Of a DNA stretch of 64,000 nucleotides, positions 59,612 through 64,000 are shown piece after piece. The notes beneath the pieces were generated by a model. It saw only the letters and a program-made list of their open reading frames with translations. It was not told the DNA's origin and did no database searches. The first letter of the stretch is position 1; the number at the start of each line of letters is the position of its first letter. Source of the stretch: Actinomycetospora sp. NBRC 106375. Lineage in GTDB: Bacteria; Actinomycetota; Actinomycetes; Mycobacteriales; Pseudonocardiaceae. Location of the stretch: the NCBI RefSeq assembly GCF_030269665.1, contig NZ_BSTS01000013.1, positions 1-64,000 of the forward strand. Direction: 5' to 3'. The translations under genes were made by a program, and so were the position numbers.

Positions 59612-60366
59612 GCAGCAGGACCGCGTTCGTCACCGGCGGTGCCCAGGGCATCGGCCGGGGCATCGCCACGACCCTGGGCGCCCAGGGATTCCGGGTCGCG
59701 GTGGTCGACCTGAACCAGGAGGCCGCGCAGGCGACGGCCGCGGCGATCGCCGAGGCCGGCGGCACGGCGACCGCGGTGGTCGCCGACGTCACCGACACCG
59801 CCTCGGTGCAGGCCGCGGTCAAGGCCGTCACCGAGGAGCTCGGCCCGGTCGAGGTGGCGGTCAACAACGCCGGGTGGGACGACTTCATGCCGTTCCTCGA
59901 CACCACCGAGGACTTCTGGGACCGCATCCTGGACATCAACTTCAAGGGCGCGCTGCGCGTCGCGCAGGCCGTGGTGCCGGGCATGGCGGAGCGGGGGTTC
60001 GGGCGCGTCGTGACCATCGGCTCGGACGCCGGCCGGGTGGGCTCCTCCCTCGAGGCCGTCTACTCCGGGGCCAAGGGCGGGATCATCGCCTTCACCAAGA
60101 CCCTCGCCCGCGAGGTCGCGACGCAGGGCGTCACGGCCAACACGGTCTGCCCGGGCCCGACCGACACCCCGGCGCTGCGCACGTTCACCGCGAGCTCCGG
60201 CCAGGATGCGGAGAAGGTCCTCGCCGGGATGACGCGGGCGGTCCCGATGCGCCGGCTCGCGCAGCCCGCCGACGTCGCGGCCGCGGTCGCCTTCTTCGCC
60301 TCCGACGCCGCCGGGTACGTCACCGGCCAGACGCTGTCGGTCTCCGGCGGCCTGACGATGGCCTGA
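59608..60366 (+). CDS. SDR-family oxidoreductase (BadH-like)
   Basis: A 252-residue SDR with VTGGAQGIGRGIA, NNAGWDDFMPFLDTT, Ser in TIGSDAG and YSGAKGG. NNAGW with the following PFLDTTEDFWDRI resembles 2-hydroxycyclohexanecarboxyl-CoA dehydrogenase (BadH). That is one of two hints, with the YGRSEN-type ligase at 51502, that an alicyclic acid may be degraded here. GTG 59608 overlaps the CoA-transferase stop (GTGA) and follows AGGAG. Confidence 0.85.
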   Translation: MSSRTAFVTGGAQGIGRGIATTLGAQGFRVAVVDLNQEAAQATAAAIAEAGGTATAVVADVTDTASVQAAVKAVTEELGPVEVAVNNAGWDDFMPFLDTTEDFWDRILDINFKGALRVAQAVVPGMAERGFGRVVTIGSDAGRVGSSLEAVYSGAKGGIIAFTKTLAREVATQGVTANTVCPGPTDTPALRTFTASSGQDAEKVLAGMTRAVPMRRLAQPADVAAAVAFFASDAAGYVTGQTLSVSGGLTMA

Positions 60367-60369
60367 CCG

Positions 60370-61146
60370 ATGAGCGACTCCCCCGTCACCTGGGACGACG
60401 CCGCCGACGGCGTCCTGAGGGTCACCCTCGCCCGGCCGCCCGCCAACGCGCTCGGACCACCGCTGATCGAGGGCCTCGACGCGGCCCTCGACGCGGCCGC
60501 CGCGCGCGGGACCCGCGTGCTCGTCCTGACCTCGGCGATCCCCGGCTTCTTCGTCGCGGGCGCCGACATCAAGCACCTCGGCGCCGTCGACGCCGCCTCG
60601 TTCACGGCGTACGGCGACCGTCTGCGCGCCGTCGTGGAGCGGCTGGCCGCCGCCGACCTCGTCAGCATCGCCGCGATCGAGGGCGTGGCCCTGGGCGGCG
60701 GGCTGGAGCTGGCGATGGCCGCGACGATGCGCGTGGCCGGCGCCGACGCGCGCTGCGGTCTCCCGGAGGCGCGGCTCGGTCTGATCCCGGGCGCGGGGGG
60801 CACCCAGCGGCTGCCGCGGCTCGTCGGCCGGGGCCGGGCGATCGACATCATGGCCACCGCCCGGCAGGTGCCCGCCGCCGAGGCCGCCGCGATCGGGCTG
60901 GTGGACCGGCTGGTCGAGGCGGGAGCGGCGTGCGACGCCGCGCTGGAGCTCGCGGGCACGCTGGCGGCGTCGTCGCGCCCTGCGCTCGCGGCGGTCGTCC
61001 GGACCGTCGACGCCGCGTCCGACCGGCCCCTGGCCGAGGGACTGCGCTACGAGGTGGCGCAGATCCAGGAGCTGTTCGAGCACGGCGAGGCCACCGAGGG
61101 GATCACGGCGTTCCTCGAGAAGCGCCCCCCGGAGTTCGCCCGATGA
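60370..61146 (+). CDS. Enoyl-CoA hydratase
   Basis: A 258-residue crotonase with the classical residues: FFVAGADIKHL, EGVALGGGLELAMA and GLPEARLGLIPGAGGTQRLP, where the first Glu is conserved. Probably a genuine hydratase. It starts 3 bp after the SDR stop and overlaps the F420-type gene by 4 bp (ATGA). Confidence 0.9.
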   Translation: MSDSPVTWDDAADGVLRVTLARPPANALGPPLIEGLDAALDAAAARGTRVLVLTSAIPGFFVAGADIKHLGAVDAASFTAYGDRLRAVVERLAAADLVSIAAIEGVALGGGLELAMAATMRVAGADARCGLPEARLGLIPGAGGTQRLPRLVGRGRAIDIMATARQVPAAEAAAIGLVDRLVEAGAACDAALELAGTLAASSRPALAAVVRTVDAASDRPLAEGLRYEVAQIQELFEHGEATEGITAFLEKRPPEFAR

Positions 61147-62195
61147 GCGGCCACGCCCGTCTCGGCCTGACGATCTTCGCCGGGGGCCGCGGCCGGGAGC
61201 GGTTCCGGCGGGCCGGCGACCTCGCCCGCCGGGCGGAGGCCGCCGGGCTCGGCGCGGTGTGGACCGGCGAGCTCTACAGCCGCTCGGCCACGATCCCGAT
61301 GGCCGCGCTCGGACTCGCGACCGAGCGCGTCACGGTCGGCTCGAACATCGCCTACGGGGTGGGACGCGCGCCGATGGTGTGGGCCGTCGAGGCCCGCGAC
61401 CTCGACGAGCTCACCGAGGGCCGCCTCGTGCTCGGCCTCGGCAACGGCACCAGCGGGATGATGGAGAACTGGCTGTCCACCGACGGCGCGTCGCCGGCCG
61501 TCCGGATGGAGGAGCTGGTCACCGTGCTGCGGGCCCTGTGGCGGCTGCACGAGGGGCCGGTGCACCACGACGGCCGGTTCTACCGCGTGCACCTCGCCCC
61601 GCCGGCCACGGTCGCGCCGCCGTTCCGCGAGCACCTCCCGATCTGGACCGCCGGCGTCGGCCCGGCGATGGTGCGCGTCGCGGGACGGGTCGCCGACGGT
61701 CTCGTCGGCCACCCGATGATGACGCCGGCGTACGTCGAGGAGGTCCTGCGCCCGGAGCTCGCGCGGGGCGCCGAGCAGGCAGGCCGCTCGCTCGACGGGT
61801 TCGTCGTCAAGGGCATGCGGATGTGCGCGGTCGACGACGACGTCGAGGCCGCCCGGTGGCGGATCGCCGTCGCGATCGCCCAGTACGCCGCCTCGCGGGT
61901 CTACGACCGCCTGTTCGCGATCCACGGGTGGGAGGCCGCCCAGCAGCGCATCCGCGCCGCCGCGAAGGACGGCGACCCGCAGGCGATGGCGGCCGCGGTG
62001 CCCGACGAGGCGATCGACACGATCGCCGTCGCGTGCCGGCCCGCCGAGCTGCCGGCACTCGTCGCCCGGCACGCCGCCCCCTTCGACCACCTCGACCTCT
62101 GCGCCCCGCCGTGGGGGCTGGACGACGACCAGCTCGAGGACGCCACGGGACGGATCGTCGACGCCCTGACGCCCGCCCTGGCGGGGGCGTCGTGA
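61143..62195 (+). CDS. LLM-class F420-dependent oxidoreductase
   Basis: A 350-residue luciferase-like (LLM) barrel. GLTIFAGGRGRERF, GLGAVWTGELYSRS, VTVGSNIAYGVGRAP, LVLGLGNGTSGMMENW and PIWTAGVGPAMVRVAG follow the F420-dependent actinobacterial subgroup. These enzymes do hydride transfer on ketones, enones or alcohols using F420, seen often in steroid and terpenoid degradation clusters. FMN use cannot be excluded. Overlaps neighbours at both ends, so part of the operon. Confidence 0.85.
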   Translation: MSGHARLGLTIFAGGRGRERFRRAGDLARRAEAAGLGAVWTGELYSRSATIPMAALGLATERVTVGSNIAYGVGRAPMVWAVEARDLDELTEGRLVLGLGNGTSGMMENWLSTDGASPAVRMEELVTVLRALWRLHEGPVHHDGRFYRVHLAPPATVAPPFREHLPIWTAGVGPAMVRVAGRVADGLVGHPMMTPAYVEEVLRPELARGAEQAGRSLDGFVVKGMRMCAVDDDVEAARWRIAVAIAQYAASRVYDRLFAIHGWEAAQQRIRAAAKDGDPQAMAAAVPDEAIDTIAVACRPAELPALVARHAAPFDHLDLCAPPWGLDDDQLEDATGRIVDALTPALAGAS

Positions 62196-62989
62196 CGCCG
62201 ACGACGCTGCGCCTCGACCGCCCGCGCGAGGGCGTCGTCGTGCTGACCCTCGACCGCCCGGACCGCCTCAACGCGATGACCGCGACGATGTTCGCCGAGC
62301 TCGAGGAGACGGCGCGCGCGTTGGACCGGGAGGACGGCCTGCGGGCCGTCGTGGTCACCGGCGCCGGCCGCGCGTTCTGCGCCGGCTACGACCTCGCCGA
62401 CGCCGCGGAGCTACCGACCCTCGGCGCGCTCGGCATGCTCGACCTGCAGGAGCGGGCCGCGCGCGCCCTCGTGGCCGTGCGGGGCATGCGGCTGCCGGTC
62501 ATCGCCGCGGTCAACGGCGCGGCCGCGGGCGGCGGCCTGGCGCTCGCCCTGGCGGCCGACATCCGGCTCGGCGCGCCCACCGCCCGGTTCAACGCCGCCT
62601 TCGTGACGATCGGGCTCTCCGCGGGCGACCTCGGCACGTCGTGGCTGCTGCCGCGCCTGGTCGGCCCGGCGGTGGCCGCCGAGCTCGTCTTCACCGGGCG
62701 CACCGTGGAGTCCGCCGAGGCGGAACGGACGGGGCTGGTCAACCGCGTCGTCCCGGCCGAGGAGCTGCTCGACGCGGCGCTGGACCTCGCCGGGCAGATC
62801 GCCGCCAACTCGCCCGGCGGCGTCATGCTGTCCAAGCGCGCGCTGCAGGCGAACGCGGAGATCCCCTCCTACGCCGCGGCGCTCGAGCTGGAGAACCGCG
62901 GCCAGGCGCTGCTCACCCGCACCGAGGACATGGCCGAGGCGCTCGCCGCGATGCGCGAACGCCGCCCCCCGACGTTCGTCGGCGACTGA
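62192..62989 (+). CDS. Enoyl-CoA hydratase/isomerase family protein
   Basis: A 265-residue crotonase. FCAGYDLADAAELP and VNGAAAGGGLALALAAD form the oxyanion hole; in the catalytic region FNAAFVTIGLSAGDLGTSW the first Glu is Ala/Val and the second position is Asp, so it may be an isomerase or C-C hydrolase rather than a plain hydratase. GTG 62192 overlaps the F420-type stop (GTGA). Last gene of the plus-strand run; it ends 2 bp before the convergent SDR stop. Confidence 0.85.
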   Translation: MTPTTLRLDRPREGVVVLTLDRPDRLNAMTATMFAELEETARALDREDGLRAVVVTGAGRAFCAGYDLADAAELPTLGALGMLDLQERAARALVAVRGMRLPVIAAVNGAAAGGGLALALAADIRLGAPTARFNAAFVTIGLSAGDLGTSWLLPRLVGPAVAAELVFTGRTVESAEAERTGLVNRVVPAEELLDAALDLAGQIAANSPGGVMLSKRALQANAEIPSYAAALELENRGQALLTRTEDMAEALAAMRERRPPTFVGD

Positions 62990-62991
62990 CG

Positions 62992-63882
62992 CTAGCCGCG
63001 CTGGGCCTTGCTCGCCGCCGAGGCCGCCGTGCTCCTCTCCCGCGCCTCGGCCCAGTCCTCGGCGCTCATCGCGGTGAGGCCGGCGAACGTGCCGGGGCCG
63101 GCGAGCATCTGCCCGCCGTCCATCGCGATCGTCTGGCCGGTGAGGTAGTCGCACGCGTCGGAGAGCAGGAACATCGTGAGGTTCGCCAGCTCGGCGACGG
63201 TGCCGGCGCGGCCCATCGGGATCCGGTCGGTCTGGGTCGCGCCGACCGAGCTCTGGTCGGTGGGGTTGAGCATCTCCCAGGCGCAGTCGGTGGGGATCGG
63301 GCCCGGCGCGACGGCGTTGAGACGGATCCCGTACCGGGCCCACTCCACCGCCAGCGACATGGTCATCGAGTGCACCGCGGCCTTGGCCATCGCCGAGGGC
63401 GTCACGAACGCCGACCCCGTCCACACCCACGTCGTCAGCGTCGACAGGACCGCGCCCGGGAGCCCCGCCGCGATCCACCGACGGCCGGCGGCGTGGGTGG
63501 TGTGGAAGCTGCCCTTCATCACCGTCGAGGTGACCGCCTCGAGCGCCCGCGGGCTCAGCGACTCGGTCGGCGCGATGAAGTTGGCCGCGGCGTTGTTGAG
63601 CACGCCGGTGAGCGGTCCGTGCGCGTCCCACAGCGCGCCCATCGCCGCGTCGATGCCGTCGCCGTCGCGGACGTCGACGGTCTGGGTGTGCACCGACCCG
63701 GGCCGCGACGCCGACGCCTCGTCGGCGGCCTCCGCGAGCACCGCGGCCCGCCGGCCCCACAGGTGCACCTCCGCGCCGTGCGCGACGAGGTGACCCGCGA
63801 CGCCGCGGCCGAGCCCGGTGCCGCCCCCGGTGACGAGGATGCGCGCACCGGCGAGCAGGTCCGGCCGGAAGGGGCTGGTCAC
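62992..63882 (-). CDS. SDR-family oxidoreductase (2,4-dienoyl-CoA reductase-like)
   Basis: A 296-residue SDR with ILVTGGGTGLGRGVAG, NNAAANFIAP and the C-terminal YLTGQTIAMDGGQML. NNAAANF with no Tyr in the usual place (SAMAKAAVHSM, where YxxxK would be) matches the SDR group of peroxisomal-type 2,4-dienoyl-CoA reductases, in which the Tyr is replaced. A C-terminal extension of about 35 residues follows. GTG 63882 overlaps the stop of the acyl-CoA dehydrogenase (GTGA). Confidence 0.85.
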   Translation of the reverse strand: MTSPFRPDLLAGARILVTGGGTGLGRGVAGHLVAHGAEVHLWGRRAAVLAEAADEASASRPGSVHTQTVDVRDGDGIDAAMGALWDAHGPLTGVLNNAAANFIAPTESLSPRALEAVTSTVMKGSFHTTHAAGRRWIAAGLPGAVLSTLTTWVWTGSAFVTPSAMAKAAVHSMTMSLAVEWARYGIRLNAVAPGPIPTDCAWEMLNPTDQSSVGATQTDRIPMGRAGTVAELANLTMFLLSDACDYLTGQTIAMDGGQMLAGPGTFAGLTAMSAEDWAEARERSTAASAASKAQRG

Positions 63883-64000
63883 AGGCCCAGGCTCCGGCTG
63901 ATGATCTCGCGCTGGATCTCGTTGGTGCCGCCGTAGATCGGCGGCGCGAGCGCGGCGCGGACCTGGCGCTCCATCCCGTACTCGCGGGCGTAGCCGTAAC
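63879..64000 (-). CDS. Acyl-CoA dehydrogenase, C-terminal fragment (gene runs off the window)
   Basis: The last 39 codons of a minus-strand acyl-CoA dehydrogenase: YGYAREYGMERQ, IYGGTNEIQREII and the end SRSLGL. The TNEIQRE motif is the usual C-terminal substrate/FAD segment. It is coupled to the SDR gene by a 4-bp overlap, making a second, opposite-facing catabolic operon that continues beyond the window. Confidence 0.85.
   Translation of the reverse strand, partial: YGYAREYGMERQVRAALAPPIYGGTNEIQREIISRSLGL

Overview
The window is very GC-rich DNA with short gaps, many GTG starts and many 4-base ATGA/GTGA stop-start overlaps. It carries F420-type, DinB/mycothiol-type and AtuA/TIGR03084-type genes. 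This fits a high-GC actinobacterium, most likely the Pseudonocardia/Actinomycetospora neighbourhood; that placement is inference from gene content, not a database match. No rRNA, tRNA, CRISPR array, transposase or phage gene was seen. Almost everything is chromosomal catabolism.

Region by region. (1) 1-6200: a partial unknown gene, an amidohydrolase, a small P-loop kinase translationally coupled to a K+ channel, a membrane-anchored zinc metallopeptidase, a type I Baeyer-Villiger monooxygenase and a small Pro/Ala-rich protein. (2) 6198-15285: an aromatic-acid island. It encodes a complete protocatechuate/gallate meta-cleavage lower pathway: LigI-like PDC lactonase, GalD/LigU-like tautomerase, LigJ-like hydratase and LigK-like RraA aldolase. 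It also has two MFS transporters, a GntR/FCD regulator with two matching operator sites, a type I (VOC) extradiol dioxygenase and a DUF1932-type dehydrogenase. The last two sit where LigAB and LigC would be expected. (3) 15332-20751: mtnA, an aldo/keto reductase, a short MetE-like methyltransferase, a MidA-like SAM methyltransferase and a MetF-like protein, a one-carbon/methionine group. (4) 20876-32332: membrane and stress genes (CLC channel, YrhK-like protein, P450, NmrA-like reductase, DyP peroxidase, 2,2-dialkylglycine decarboxylase, CaCA exchanger, M20 peptidase, polytopic membrane protein, universal stress protein).

(5) 32425-44551 (minus strand): a tightly coupled operon of acyl-CoA dehydrogenase, biotin-dependent carboxylase beta and alpha, enoyl-CoA hydratase, TIGR03084 protein, AtuA, two CoA ligases and a second hydratase. 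It resembles acyclic-terpene/leucine-type (atu/liu) catabolism and faces a TetR gene. (6) 45428-64000: three more CoA ligases, a tandem thioesterase, an APH-like kinase, four acyl-CoA dehydrogenases (one cut by the window end), three SDRs, two crotonases, a CoA-transferase and an F420-type oxidoreductase around a FadR-like GntR regulator. Near-identical TGGTC-type sites at four promoters suggest one regulon. The substrate is unknown.

Most notable: the meta-cleavage island with non-orthologous front-end enzymes; a palindromic element inserted in frame in the biotin carboxylase gene with a twin in the adjacent intergenic gap; a 65-bp near-perfect palindrome; the two inferred regulons; and a kinase/dehydrogenase neighbourhood reminiscent of ACAD10/11 and levulinate catabolism.
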